Shown one piece after another: positions 55,365 through 64,000 of a stretch of 64,000 nt of DNA; position 1 is the stretch's first letter; each line of letters starts with the position of its first letter. Source of the DNA: Parapedobacter flavus (GTDB lineage: Bacteria > Bacteroidota > Bacteroidia > Sphingobacteriales > Sphingobacteriaceae); assembly GCF_035818675.1 (NCBI RefSeq), contig NZ_JAYKZZ010000030.1, forward strand, positions 1-64,000, given 5' to 3'. The notes under the pieces are model-generated. The model did not search any database and was not told where the DNA came from. It saw only the letters and a list, made by a program, of their open reading frames with translations. The translations under genes and the position numbers were made by a program.

Positions 55365-55500
55365 TAAAAGTATGCAACGGAACGGAGCATACTAAAAACC
55401 CAATGATGGATTTATCATTGGCAAGGTACGAAATGGCTGGCAAAAAAGTGGAATAGAATGTAACTTTTTGTCTGACGTTTCGTATACCTTGCAAAAAAGA
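55365..55500. other. Candidate origin of transfer (oriT)
   Basis: Three inverted repeats cluster directly upstream of the mobilization genes. IR-A: AGTATGC/GCATACT (55369-55375/55387-55393). IR-B: CCAATGAT/ATCATTGG (55400-55407/55414-55421). IR-C: GCAAGGTACGAAA (55421-55433) with TTTCGTATACCTTGC (55478-55492), with a 2-base bulge. The position between relaxosome genes and the tra operon is where oriT is usually found. No nick site can be assigned. Confidence 0.55.
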
Positions 55501-55812
55501 GACGGGTTATAATCAAATAGACATTTTTCAATTCAAGTTAATTACCCGCCGGTTGGCTCGTTAATGATTAGTTAGACAATGATAACGGCCATAATGTTTA
55601 CTACACTCAGTATTTACATATTTAATACTTTAAAGCATTAATATTTTATTATTTCTGTACTTATTATTTATTGTTTTATTTTTAATGTGTTTACCACTTT
55701 TAGTATTTAATATTTATGCTAATAATTATTATTTAAGTATTGCTTTATTTATTATGTTATTTATTGCTTTATTTTATGTAGTATATAATGTGTTAATTAT
55801 TTTAGTATATAC

Positions 55813-55843
55813 TTGTGTAAATAATGATATTTATATATATTTG
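55813..55843 (+). promoter_or_regulatory. Promoter of the tra operon
   Basis: TTG at 55813-55815 and TATATTTG at 55836-55843, spacing 20, match the Bacteroidota -33/-7 promoter (TTG/TAnnTTTG). The transcript would start near 55850, about 48 bases before the traA ATG at 55898. The surrounding 55600-55890 is extremely AT-rich. Confidence 0.55.
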
Positions 55844-55897
55844 CAGTATCAATTATTTAAATCAATTAATAATTATTAAGGACCAAAGAAAAAGTAT

Positions 55898-56635
55898 ATG
55901 ATAGTTTCAATTGCCAACCAAAAGGGAGGGGCGCAAAAAACAACGCTTACTTCATTGCTTGCAACGACAGTGCATTATAGCTTACCGCAAGCGAACGTTG
56001 CAGTTATCGATGCGGACATCCAATCATCGATATTTAATTTCCGTAAGCGTGAAATGGCCGCAATGGAAAGGGACTCATCCAAGAAGGAAAAGTTTGAGCA
56101 AATACAGGAACACTTAGGGAAAGAAATGTTTCCGATCGTGAGGGCAGATGCTGAATCGGGAGGTGTGTTGGATGCGATGCAGGATTTACAGGAAAAGGGA
56201 TATAACATGATTCTGGTCGATATGCCGGGAACGATACAGGCCGGGGGCTTGTTTGATATATACAGGAACATCAATTACCTGTTTATCCCTTTGGATTGCG
56301 ACGACCAGAGCCAAGACTCAACGTTTTCGTTTCTTAAAAAAATCAAGGAATTGATTTTGGACAATGGGGATCTGGAACACAACATGGTTGACTATAGCCT
56401 GTTCTTTACTAAACATGAAGCGAACCCGATATTGAGGTCACATAAAAAATTTGAGCGGCTTAGGGCTTCTCTAAAGGCACAGGACATACATCTGCTGGAT
56501 AACGTGTTCCCTAATTCGGACAGGTGGCGGACCTCTATTACGTCCACGGTGTTGCCTTTCCCGCAATTGAAGAAGTATGAAAGCATTTCCCCGTACCCGT
56601 TAATGAAGGAGATAATCAAATTTGTAAACAGATAA
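55898..56635 (+). CDS. ParA-family ATPase (TraA-like)
   Basis: 245 residues, MIVSIANQKGGAQKTTLTSL. ParA-type: deviant Walker A KGGAQKTT (normally KGGxGKTT; the invariant second-last Gly is Gln here), the Walker A' VIDADIQSS, and Walker B MILVDMPGT. First gene of the tra operon, as traA in CTnDOT-type elements; it probably helps position or partition the element. Confidence 0.88.
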   Translation: MIVSIANQKGGAQKTTLTSLLATTVHYSLPQANVAVIDADIQSSIFNFRKREMAAMERDSSKKEKFEQIQEHLGKEMFPIVRADAESGGVLDAMQDLQEKGYNMILVDMPGTIQAGGLFDIYRNINYLFIPLDCDDQSQDSTFSFLKKIKELILDNGDLEHNMVDYSLFFTKHEANPILRSHKKFERLRASLKAQDIHLLDNVFPNSDRWRTSITSTVLPFPQLKKYESISPYPLMKEIIKFVNR

Positions 56636-56646
56636 TTAAAGAAACT

Positions 56647-57126
56647 ATGACGACCAAAAAGAATTCACTTGACAAAAAGTTCAGGACACCATTCGGAAAT
56701 GAGGAGGAAGCGTTGGTTTTTGACAGCTTTACCAAGCCTGCGGCCATGATAAAAGGGCTTCCTGAAAAGGAAGGGGAGGAAAAGGTAGAAACGGAGGAAA
56801 CAGATGAAGCAAAACTGGCAGCAAAGGCTGTTGGAACGAAACAACCGGTTAGGAGACCAGCGCATGGCGGTGGTATGCCGGCACCTGACAACTCGGAATT
56901 AGCGAAGTACAGTAAATTTGAAGACTACGCTGAGTACCCGAATAGGGGAGAGGGAACCAAAACGAAGACGTTCACACTGGACAGCGTGTCGGAAGCAAAG
57001 CTGAACAGCATAGCTACGGCCCTGGATACCTCATTGCGGGTTTTCTTTTCAAATGTAATCGATGAATTCTACGAGAAGTACGAAAAGGAAATAAAGAAGC
57101 GCGTGCGGAATAAATACGGCGTGTGA
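56647..57126 (+). CDS. TraB-like protein (DUF3408)
   Basis: 159 residues. The first 90 are charged and low in structure (KEGEEKVETEETDEAK, Gly-rich); the last 50 (KLNSIATALDTSLRVFFSNVIDEFYEKYEKEIKK) resemble the DUF3408 ribbon-helix-helix domain seen in traB of Bacteroidota elements. It follows traA by 11 bases, and its stop overlaps the next start by one base (TGATG). Confidence 0.78.
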   Translation: MTTKKNSLDKKFRTPFGNEEEALVFDSFTKPAAMIKGLPEKEGEEKVETEETDEAKLAAKAVGTKQPVRRPAHGGGMPAPDNSELAKYSKFEDYAEYPNRGEGTKTKTFTLDSVSEAKLNSIATALDTSLRVFFSNVIDEFYEKYEKEIKKRVRNKYGV

Positions 57127-57635
57127 TGGAGCAATATACCTGGGGACAGTTCTGGACTGTTGTTGTGGTCTTTATAGTTATCTACTATGGGGTGGTATAC
57201 CTTGTTTATTACCTACCGAAGAAGAAAAAGGTGGTAGAGATGAATAAAGATAACAACGATTCGAATAATATTAAAAAATCAGATAATAATATTGTTATAT
57301 TTGATTCACCGTTTATTAGTAATTTTGATAATGATGATGGCGGCCAGGAGGATTATAAAATAGAGAATAAACCTGAGATGGTGGCAGAAAAAGGATCCGG
57401 GAAAACAAAAGAAACGGAGTTCGAGGAGGATAATTTTGATATGGTGGGTTTCGAGGAAGATGATGTGATTTTCGACCATGTCGATTACATGGATGACGAT
57501 GGGAAGGATGGGGATAATGGCAAGAGTGGTGAAGAAATGGTCGAATTGGAAGAGGATCTTTACGATGTGACCTGGGAAAGTTACACACCGGGGGAACAGA
57601 TTAATTTGGATTTTGACAATAGTGATAACGTTTAA
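57126..57635 (+). CDS. Small single-pass acidic conjugation protein (TraC/TraD position)
   Basis: 169 residues. A TM segment near the N-terminus (FWTVVVVFIVIYYGVVYLVYY) is followed by a basic patch (KKKK) and a 120-residue, highly acidic, Asp/Glu/Asn-rich tail (such as FEEDDVIFDHVDYMDDDG). Occupies the traC/D position. No family match. Confidence 0.65.
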   Translation: MEQYTWGQFWTVVVVFIVIYYGVVYLVYYLPKKKKVVEMNKDNNDSNNIKKSDNNIVIFDSPFISNFDNDDGGQEDYKIENKPEMVAEKGSGKTKETEFEEDNFDMVGFEEDDVIFDHVDYMDDDGKDGDNGKSGEEMVELEEDLYDVTWESYTPGEQINLDFDNSDNV

Positions 57636-57646
57636 ATTGACTTAGT

Positions 57647-57964
57647 ATGAAAAGTAAGAATGATCAAATTGTAAAAATTGCTGTAGGTGTATTCGCGGCT
57701 TGTTTTCTAATGTATGGTGATGCATTTGCGCAATTGAGTGATGCTGCTGACCGTATTGAACAGGAGGTTAGTTCGGTGACATCGACAGCAAAATCAATAT
57801 GCGGTGGCATAGCATTGGTTGCGGGAGTGATAGGCTTGGTGATGGCCGCGGGAAAAAGCAATGTAGAGGGGGAACAGGCGAGCAAGCAATATATTAAGTG
57901 GTTGGTGGGCGCCGGCTTTTTTGCAGTATGCTTTGCCTGTCTGGAATTATTCTTTGATTCCTAG
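57647..57964 (+). CDS. Conjugation protein TraE (DUF4134)
   Basis: 105 residues; signal-like N-term (IAVGVFAACFLMYGDAFAQ), IEQEVSSVTSTAKSICGGIA and a second TM (WLVGAGFFAVCFACLELFF). VirB2-pilin-like. Fits TraE in length and position. Confidence 0.88.
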   Translation: MKSKNDQIVKIAVGVFAACFLMYGDAFAQLSDAADRIEQEVSSVTSTAKSICGGIALVAGVIGLVMAAGKSNVEGEQASKQYIKWLVGAGFFAVCFACLELFFDS

Positions 57965-57979
57965 CGTAAGGGGGGCGGT

Positions 57980-58318
57980 ATGAAAGAAATTAACAAAAGG
58001 GCTGATTCCACGTTTGAGTTCCTTGGATTGGAAGGAAAATATTTCATTTGGTTCATCGGATGTGTAGTTGTGGCTATGTTTCTTTTGGTAATTATTTCTT
58101 CTAATTCCAATAATTTTCTAGTTATCCTAATCCCACCGTTTGCAATCGCATTGGTTGGCTATCGCACTTGCATGTATTTGAAGAACGGTGTCGGTTCGGA
58201 ATCAATAGACCGGTATATTAATTTGAGTGCTCGGGAACGTGAAAGGAAGTGTTTGTCAGACGACCACCGGAATCCTTACGAAACATTGGGCGAGGAAACT
58301 GAATTGAAATTCAAGTGA
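57980..58318 (+). CDS. Conjugation protein TraF (DUF4133)
   Basis: 112 residues, two TM segments (FIWFIGCVVVAMFLLVIISS and FLVILIPPFAIALVGYRTC). KRADSTFEFLGLEGKYFIWF is the family's opening. VirB3-like partner of the TraG ATPase. Confidence 0.88.
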   Translation: MKEINKRADSTFEFLGLEGKYFIWFIGCVVVAMFLLVIISSNSNNFLVILIPPFAIALVGYRTCMYLKNGVGSESIDRYINLSARERERKCLSDDHRNPYETLGEETELKFK

Positions 58319-58325
58319 AGTAGGC

Positions 58326-60776
58326 ATGAAAATTTCTCTTGCGGACAGACAACCGATATACCGCATAGTAAACGATGTGGTAATTTCCAAGCGAGCAAAT
58401 TATACCATTGGTTTCGGCGTGAAGCTGCGTGAAGCGTTTTCGCTTTCCCCGGATGATTACGATGAAATTGGTAAGATTATGCTGTCCGTGATAAAGCGGT
58501 TGCCGAATTATACGGTGGTCCACAAACAGGACTGGTTCAACCAGGTTAATTATGGGATCAACAATAGGGAAGAGGATAGTCTACTTTCCACATACACGGC
58601 ATTTAAGTTCCTGGAGAGGAAGTACGTCAGCCACGAATGCTACTTGTATTTCACGAAGACAACGGCGGATGTAAAGAAGCGGACTTCCTCCGTTTCGTTG
58701 CTTAACCGGAAAATTGTTCCTTCGGATTTGATAGACCGTGAAAAGTATGATGAATTCCGCAGCGCGGTGATGGCTATACAGGATATGTTGAACCATAGTG
58801 GGTACTTCATTGTGAAGAAGCTTGATAAAGCTGATTACTATGATGTTGTTGATGGGAAGGGATTGATACCCTCATATTTTTCATTGGAGAAAGGGGGTGT
58901 ATCAGCTACGGATATCGATTTTCGAAGTGGGGTCAAAGTAGGGATGAAGCATGCGGCCATCCATACGATCAGTAACTTAAGGGATTTCCCCGACGGTGTG
59001 GATATCAAAGCCAAAAGTAACAAATACGACAGTATTTTTTCTTTCGCGTTCCCGCTGGGCATTAATCTTAAATTCGACCATATCTATAACCAGTATATCT
59101 TCATCGACAATCCAGACCTTACATTGAAGGAACTGGAGGACCGCGCCAGAACGGTATCGAATTATACATTGGTATCTAATCAGAATAGCGTAACCTATAA
59201 CAAGCTTAACGAATTTGTGAAGGGGATTGCCGATGCAGGCCGGATTCCAGTCCGGGTACACGCCAATGTTATTACTTTCTCGGATACTGAAGCAGAGTTA
59301 GCTAACAACGCGGTATCGGTTGAAACTGCTATGAGTGAAATGGGATTTAGGCCACGAGTCAACATCGCGAACGCCGGTGAATTATATTGGGCGGGCTGTC
59401 CTGGCAATTCTTCCGATATGGCCAATACGCAGACAGCAACGGTGTATGCGGACCAGGCCATCTGCCTTATGAATTTGGAGGGAAATTACCGGCACAGCGT
59501 GTCAGATTTCGGCATGAAGCTTACCGACCGGATAAACAATTACCCGATACATGTGGACTTTGTTTTCGAGCCGAAGAAACTTGGATTGATCAGCAACTAC
59601 AATATGTTCGTTGTGGGGCCGTCGGGCTCTGGAAAGTCTTTCTTCACGAATAGTTATATCAGGCATTTGTTAGACCACGGTCACCATGCGGTCATTGTGG
59701 ACATGGGTCGGTCGTATAAGCGGTTATGCGAATTATACGGGGGTATCTTCATAGATTTCGATGAAGACAATCCGTTGCAATTCAATCCATTTTATTTACC
59801 TGAGGGAATGAAAATCAATGACGATAAGGTGGAGAGCCTATTGACATTGATTTTTTCATTGTGGCTGGATAGGGAATCAAGTAAGGCGGAAATATCGATT
59901 CTCCGGGAATTGATAAATGGATATTATGAATTGCTTGAAGCGGAACCGTTCTTCCCATCGTTCAATTCGTTCTTCGAATATGTGGAGCGGTATTACAATG
60001 GAATAAAGAACGGTGGCAATCCCAACTTGAAGTATTTTGACTTTGATAATTTCTTTGTCGTCCTGCGCCAGTATTATAATGGCGGTATATACGACCAGCT
60101 GTTAAATGGGGAAAAAGATTTGGACCTTACCCATAATAAGTTTGTCGTGTTTGAATTGGAGAATATCAAGAATAACCAGACGCTGCTGACCATCGAGATG
60201 TTGATGATTATGGACACATATATCAACAAGCTTTTGAGGTTGGGTGAGGATTCGAATGTGATGAAAGCTCTGGTCATCGAGGAGGCATGGAAGTCTTTGA
60301 TGCATTCGAGGATGGCTGAATTTTTAAAGTATGCGGCAAAAACAGTGCGTAAGCACAACGGGCAACTAGTTACTATTTCGCAGGAACTTGAAGACTTATT
60401 GGGCAATGCCTTGGTAAAGAAGACAATTGTCAATTCATCAGCAATCAAGGTATTGCTCGACCAGGGGGATTATAAAGAAGCCTTTGATGATGTAAAGGAA
60501 CTTGTCGGGCTTTCGGACCACGAGGCTGAATTGGTTAAAAGCATTAACAAGCTGAACGATCCACGGTTCAGGAAAAAGGAAGTGTTTATCAAAACCGGGC
60601 CGCTGGCCAAGGTTTACGGAGTGGAAGTATCCGGTATCGAGTATTCCACTTTCACGACGACCAAGGAGGAATATGATAGCATCTATAGGATGCAGAAACG
60701 GAACGGGATGGATTTGGAGCGGGCGTTGATACAGGATGCAGAAAACAGGGAACTAAATGAAATCAATAAAAGATAG
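58326..60776 (+). CDS. TraG conjugation ATPase (VirB4-type)
   Basis: 816 residues. N-terminal VirB4-like domain; Walker A VVGPSGSGKSFFTN near 429-437, Walker B KFVVFELENI near 606, and VIEEAWKSLMHSRMAEFLKY and LVTISQELEDLL towards the end. It drives pilus/channel assembly. Largest tra gene. Confidence 0.93.
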   Translation: MKISLADRQPIYRIVNDVVISKRANYTIGFGVKLREAFSLSPDDYDEIGKIMLSVIKRLPNYTVVHKQDWFNQVNYGINNREEDSLLSTYTAFKFLERKYVSHECYLYFTKTTADVKKRTSSVSLLNRKIVPSDLIDREKYDEFRSAVMAIQDMLNHSGYFIVKKLDKADYYDVVDGKGLIPSYFSLEKGGVSATDIDFRSGVKVGMKHAAIHTISNLRDFPDGVDIKAKSNKYDSIFSFAFPLGINLKFDHIYNQYIFIDNPDLTLKELEDRARTVSNYTLVSNQNSVTYNKLNEFVKGIADAGRIPVRVHANVITFSDTEAELANNAVSVETAMSEMGFRPRVNIANAGELYWAGCPGNSSDMANTQTATVYADQAICLMNLEGNYRHSVSDFGMKLTDRINNYPIHVDFVFEPKKLGLISNYNMFVVGPSGSGKSFFTNSYIRHLLDHGHHAVIVDMGRSYKRLCELYGGIFIDFDEDNPLQFNPFYLPEGMKINDDKVESLLTLIFSLWLDRESSKAEISILRELINGYYELLEAEPFFPSFNSFFEYVERYYNGIKNGGNPNLKYFDFDNFFVVLRQYYNGGIYDQLLNGEKDLDLTHNKFVVFELENIKNNQTLLTIEMLMIMDTYINKLLRLGEDSNVMKALVIEEAWKSLMHSRMAEFLKYAAKTVRKHNGQLVTISQELEDLLGNALVKKTIVNSSAIKVLLDQGDYKEAFDDVKELVGLSDHEAELVKSINKLNDPRFRKKEVFIKTGPLAKVYGVEVSGIEYSTFTTTKEEYDSIYRMQKRNGMDLERALIQDAENRELNEINKR

Positions 60777-60782
60777 GGAACA

Positions 60783-61385
60783 ATGACCATGAGAAAATTT
60801 AGTCTTTTGATCGCAGGGTTATTAATAACGTTCAATGGGTTTTCACAAGCCATGCTGACTTTCGATGCCACGCAGGCCATCAATGCAGCCAAGGAAATCG
60901 CTGTTCAGAAAATCAATTCAGAACTGAGTAAGGTAATGGCCGGTGATATATCTGGGGTACTTGAAACCACCGATAAACTGGTGAATCTGACAGAGAATTA
61001 CCAAGAGGAATTGAAGAAAATCAATCCGTTCATTCTAAAGTCTGAAAACGTTAAATACCTATTCGAAATACAGTCTAACATTACAATGTTATATGGTAAA
61101 AATGTATATAGGTATGACAGAAATTTCACGTCGGAAGAGCGGAAGGTTTATCGTAAAACTTTGAAAGCTATCCTTGAAGATTCGTTTAGAGAATTGGAAA
61201 ATTTGGATGTTTTATTAGAAGAGGATTTTTATGCGATGAGTGATGGGGAGCGTATAAACATCTTAGGTAGCATTGAAGATAGGTTGAGAAATCACGAAAA
61301 GGATATGATTGAGATGGAAAAATTCGGTAAAACATTTTATAATGCGGCTGAACGGGTAAAAGGGGGCAATCGGTATATAAAGTAA
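60783..61385 (+). CDS. Conjugation protein TraI (DUF4141-like)
   Basis: 200 residues. Signal peptide (FSLLIAGLLITFNGFSQAM), then a long helical periplasmic part (AINAAKEIAVQKINSELSKV). Follows traG at 6 bases. Here traH, which sits between traG and traI in CTnDOT, is absent. Confidence 0.8.
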   Translation: MTMRKFSLLIAGLLITFNGFSQAMLTFDATQAINAAKEIAVQKINSELSKVMAGDISGVLETTDKLVNLTENYQEELKKINPFILKSENVKYLFEIQSNITMLYGKNVYRYDRNFTSEERKVYRKTLKAILEDSFRELENLDVLLEEDFYAMSDGERINILGSIEDRLRNHEKDMIEMEKFGKTFYNAAERVKGGNRYIK

Positions 61386-61386
61386 A

Positions 61387-62361
61387 ATGCAAGGAATTAA
61401 CGAAAGTTACGGGTCAAGCTGGATTGATGCTGCGCATGCTTTTCTTGGGCAATTGGATTCGGTAGAGTCAGCAATGGAAGACTGGTTGGCCATTGGGAAA
61501 GCCGTTGGCTGTCTTGGGGCATATATATACCTCATGCGCGCGTATTCAATAAAGACATTGAAAGGTGAGCCATTCCTGGTCGCGGATTTCATCAATCCGA
61601 TTCTTATTGCCTTGTTGCTTTCGGTTTATACTCCTGTTGCCAAAGGGTTACAATCATTATTTTTAGGTACAAACGATGCTTCTGAGGTTATTGATGAAAA
61701 GGTGGGTGAGATGTTGTCCATCACATCGAAGATAGACGAGGAACAATTGGAAAATGAACAGGATATCGAAAGGGAAGCCCAATCGGGAGGTGTTTCCGAC
61801 CATGCGGGAGAGGTACTGGAAGAAAAGTCAGGGGAGGACGGTTCATCGTTGTTTGACCAGGCTAAATATTTGATGACGTTAGCCAGCAATCCTATGACGT
61901 TTTTGCCGAATCTGGTTAAAGCAATTTTGACGTCAGTTTTGAACCTTATGCTATCGGCATGTCTACTTATAATATATGTATTGTCCGCTTTATATATAAA
62001 GGTGTTGTATATTTTCGGTCCGTTTTCCATCGGGATATCAATCATACCTGGCTTCGAAAACAGTATTTCAAACTGGTTCCAGAAATATATTACGTATTGC
62101 CTTTGGATACCGATAGCCAATACGGTGACAACCCTTTTAATTGAAACATATAATGCATACCTGTCCGGCTATGGTGGGATTGGTGCCACGAATGCAGCGG
62201 GCCTGATAATGTTTATGGTCATCGGGATTATAATATACCTATCGGTCCCGAAGTTGGCTAGTAATATCCTAGCCTTAGGCGCTTCGCAGTCTTTTACAAG
62301 GGGTGTTGCGGCTAAAGCTGCCGGGGCCGCATCCAAGGCGTTAACGAAAGGAGCATTATAA
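61387..62361 (+). CDS. Conjugation protein TraJ
   Basis: 324 residues. Six to seven TM segments (FINPILIALLLSVYTPVA, SVLNLMLSACLLIIYVLSAL, AAGLIMFMVIGIIIYLSVP) and a hydrophilic acidic loop (EEQLENEQDIEREAQSG). VirB6-like inner-membrane channel. One base after the TraI stop. Confidence 0.88.
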   Translation: MQGINESYGSSWIDAAHAFLGQLDSVESAMEDWLAIGKAVGCLGAYIYLMRAYSIKTLKGEPFLVADFINPILIALLLSVYTPVAKGLQSLFLGTNDASEVIDEKVGEMLSITSKIDEEQLENEQDIEREAQSGGVSDHAGEVLEEKSGEDGSSLFDQAKYLMTLASNPMTFLPNLVKAILTSVLNLMLSACLLIIYVLSALYIKVLYIFGPFSIGISIIPGFENSISNWFQKYITYCLWIPIANTVTTLLIETYNAYLSGYGGIGATNAAGLIMFMVIGIIIYLSVPKLASNILALGASQSFTRGVAAKAAGAASKALTKGAL

Positions 62362-63002
62362 TGTCAGATCCATTAAAACCCATGTTAAATATAGAAAAAG
62401 AGCATAAGACAAATAGGATGATTGCCATCGTTGCGATTGTCGGATCCATCCTGTTTTCCGGTTTTGTATTCTTGTATACCCACACAGAAATAAAGAAAGT
62501 AAGGGAAAGTATTTGGGTGCTGGTGAATGGGAATGCATTGGAGATGGCTATGCGGCACAATACTCTGGACAACCGTCCGGTGGAGATCCGCAGCCATATC
62601 CGAATATTCATGGATAAATTGTTTACGTTTTCTCCGGATGGCAAACAAATAGAGGCAAACATCGAGGATGCGTTCGAGTTAAGCGACCAAAGTGTAAGGA
62701 GCTTTGTCAATCTGCTGAAAGAACAGAAGTATTACGATCAGATAATAGCTTCTTCAGCAAGTCAGAAGTTGGAGCTGGATACAGCCGGTATTGTGGTTGA
62801 TTTAACAAGCTACCCCTACAAAGCACTTGTAAAAGGTACGCTGGAAATCGTGCGGCCATCGAATGTTACCGTCCGAGAATTGGTTTGTTCGATGGATATC
62901 CGCAATTTGCCGGAAAGGTCTGACCGTAACACGCACGGGTTGATGATAGAAAATTTTGTTGTTAATTCAAACGAGACGATTAGATCAGTAAGCCGAAAAT
63001 GA
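62361..63002 (+). CDS. Conjugation protein TraK
   Basis: 213 residues; one TM segment (MIAIVAIVGSILFSGFVFLY) and a VirB8-like periplasmic domain. The opening SDPLKPMLNIEKEHKTNRM resembles TraK of Bacteroidota elements. Starts one base into the traJ stop and overlaps traM by ATGA. Confidence 0.88.
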   Translation: MSDPLKPMLNIEKEHKTNRMIAIVAIVGSILFSGFVFLYTHTEIKKVRESIWVLVNGNALEMAMRHNTLDNRPVEIRSHIRIFMDKLFTFSPDGKQIEANIEDAFELSDQSVRSFVNLLKEQKYYDQIIASSASQKLELDTAGIVVDLTSYPYKALVKGTLEIVRPSNVTVRELVCSMDIRNLPERSDRNTHGLMIENFVVNSNETIRSVSRK

Positions 63003-64000
63003 TTCTGAAGTACACACACGAACAAAGGAAAAAATTGTTTACCCTGGCACCGATAATTTTGGTCCCTGCCATGGCGTTCATATTTGATTTGGCCGGTGGC
63101 GGTCAGGGGGTAGAAACGGAAAGACAGTTTGCGGGGTTCAATACCTCCTTTCCTGAAGCGGAAAGCGAAGCCATTGTTGATTCCCGTAAACAGGCCTATG
63201 AAGAAAAGGATAGACTGGCTTCGGAAACGAGGACCAGTACAGCTGTTATAGATGAGTTCGATTTGGATAATATGGAGGCTACGGTAGAAGTGTACGACGA
63301 AGCCGAGTGGGTGGACGATACGCCGGATAATAGGTCTGAGGAAGATGCTGATACGGAAGTTGCTTCCCTCTACGAGAATTTTTTGAAGCGTAGGGAGGAC
63401 CGGGCGGCGGTTCGGGACCGACAAGTTTCGGCGGTCACACCAACACGTCCGGCTCCGGAGCCTAGGCCTTTGGCCAGTGTGGAACCGACAGCACGGGAGG
63501 TACCAGAGGAAGTAGAAGATAGCAATAATGGTGGCGGGCAATCTTTGTTTTTCGATAACTTAAGTAGTGGTTCAGCCTCTATAGCTGGTAATAATGAGGC
63601 AGCTTCAGGGGAAGTCGCTGAAACAGTTTCTATAAATGCCGTGATACATGGCGAACAGACAATCGGCCGGAGCGGTTCCTTTGTAAAAATGAGAATTACC
63701 GATGCGACGGAATTATCGGGTATCCGTGTCCCCGCGAATTCTATCGTATATGGGCTGGCCAACCTGTCCAGCAAAAACAGGTTGGACATATCGATCACGA
63801 GTATATCACTTAAGGGGAAACCATTGGCGGTTAACCTTTCAACTTACGATGCAGCGGACGGCAGGCAGGGCATATTGCTTAGTGGGGGAGAGAGCGGAGA
63901 AGTGAAAAACGATGCAATAGACGACGCTATTAGTGATGCATCTATGTCGGGTATTCCTGGTGGCCGTCTGATCAATCGTGCAGCTCGGGATTTATTCAGT
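62999..64000 (+). CDS. Conjugation protein TraM, partial (runs off the window)
   Basis: 334 codons without a stop. Opens MILKYTHEQRKKLFTLAPII, then a TM segment (LVPAMAFIFDLAG) and a long acidic/Pro-rich linker. It continues with the VirB10-like domain (INAVIHGEQTIGRSGSFVKM, GIRVPANSIVYGLANLSSKN). It starts four bases inside traK's end. VirB10-type proteins span from inner to outer membrane in the channel. The C-terminal part lies outside the window. Confidence 0.9.
   Translation, partial: MILKYTHEQRKKLFTLAPIILVPAMAFIFDLAGGGQGVETERQFAGFNTSFPEAESEAIVDSRKQAYEEKDRLASETRTSTAVIDEFDLDNMEATVEVYDEAEWVDDTPDNRSEEDADTEVASLYENFLKRREDRAAVRDRQVSAVTPTRPAPEPRPLASVEPTAREVPEEVEDSNNGGGQSLFFDNLSSGSASIAGNNEAASGEVAETVSINAVIHGEQTIGRSGSFVKMRITDATELSGIRVPANSIVYGLANLSSKNRLDISITSISLKGKPLAVNLSTYDAADGRQGILLSGGESGEVKNDAIDDAISDASMSGIPGGRLINRAARDLFS

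Noticed and set aside
55685..55879. 64-codon plus-strand open frame in the AT-rich region
   Set aside because: Composition-driven (Ile/Leu/Tyr/Asn-rich), spans the predicted tra promoter and has no ribosome binding site.

Overview
The window reads as DNA from a member of the Bacteroidota, probably a Sphingobacteria/Chitinophagia-type environmental relative rather than a gut Bacteroides. The grounds are a CTnDOT-style tra operon (TraA, B, E, F, G, I, J, K, M), a type IX secretion (T9SS) C-terminal sorting domain with a PorV-like barrel, SusC-free lipoprotein genes with Bacteroidota lipoboxes, an NVEALA-like peptide next to a 6-bladed beta-propeller lipoprotein, and TAnnTTTG-type promoter boxes. 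No tRNA, rRNA, CRISPR array, integrase or element end was seen.

Region 1 (1-7543) is accessory debris: a small lipoprotein, an S8 (subtilisin-like) peptidase gene cut in two by a complete IS66-family element (2177-4534, 8-bp target duplication intact), an apparently ORF-less group II intron on the minus strand (about 5748-6401) sitting just behind a rho-independent terminator, and short intergenic repeats.

Region 2 (7544-25393) is the most suggestive functional unit. Two paralogous transglutaminase-like lipoproteins, one on each strand, flank a plus-strand series: TolC-type outer-membrane channel, stand-alone LytTR regulator, NVEALA-like small exported peptide, a strong terminator, TolB/BF3164-like beta-propeller lipoprotein, O-antigen-ligase/TPR membrane protein, lipoprotein RND adaptor, and two consecutive RND permeases. 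I infer a dedicated, LytTR-controlled tripartite export system that may act on or with the small peptide. I know of no described system with this composition, but that is recall and not a search.

Region 3 (25523-64000) is most of an integrative conjugative element (ICE). It starts with an Rpn-like remnant, an AbiEii-type toxin with its partner, and a histone-H1-like protein. A long minus-strand operon follows: a NrdI-thioredoxin fusion, a giant N6-methylase/helicase, several ICE hypotheticals, an XRE regulator, a primase-like Toprim protein, a single-stranded-DNA-binding protein and a DUF3945-like protein. Inserted in this backbone (36801-46077) is a cargo block: PorV-like barrel, PKD lipoprotein, a 2079-aa T9SS-sorted repeat protein, another lipoprotein and a small barrel. 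An M23 peptidase, an XRE regulator, the VirD4-type coupling protein, the relaxase and its accessory protein come next. A candidate oriT with three inverted repeats and an AT-rich promoter region separate these minus-strand mobilization genes from the plus-strand tra operon, which runs off the right edge inside traM.

All functional calls are from reading the translated sequences; no database search was run. Percent identities and alignments are hand counts and are stated only where made.
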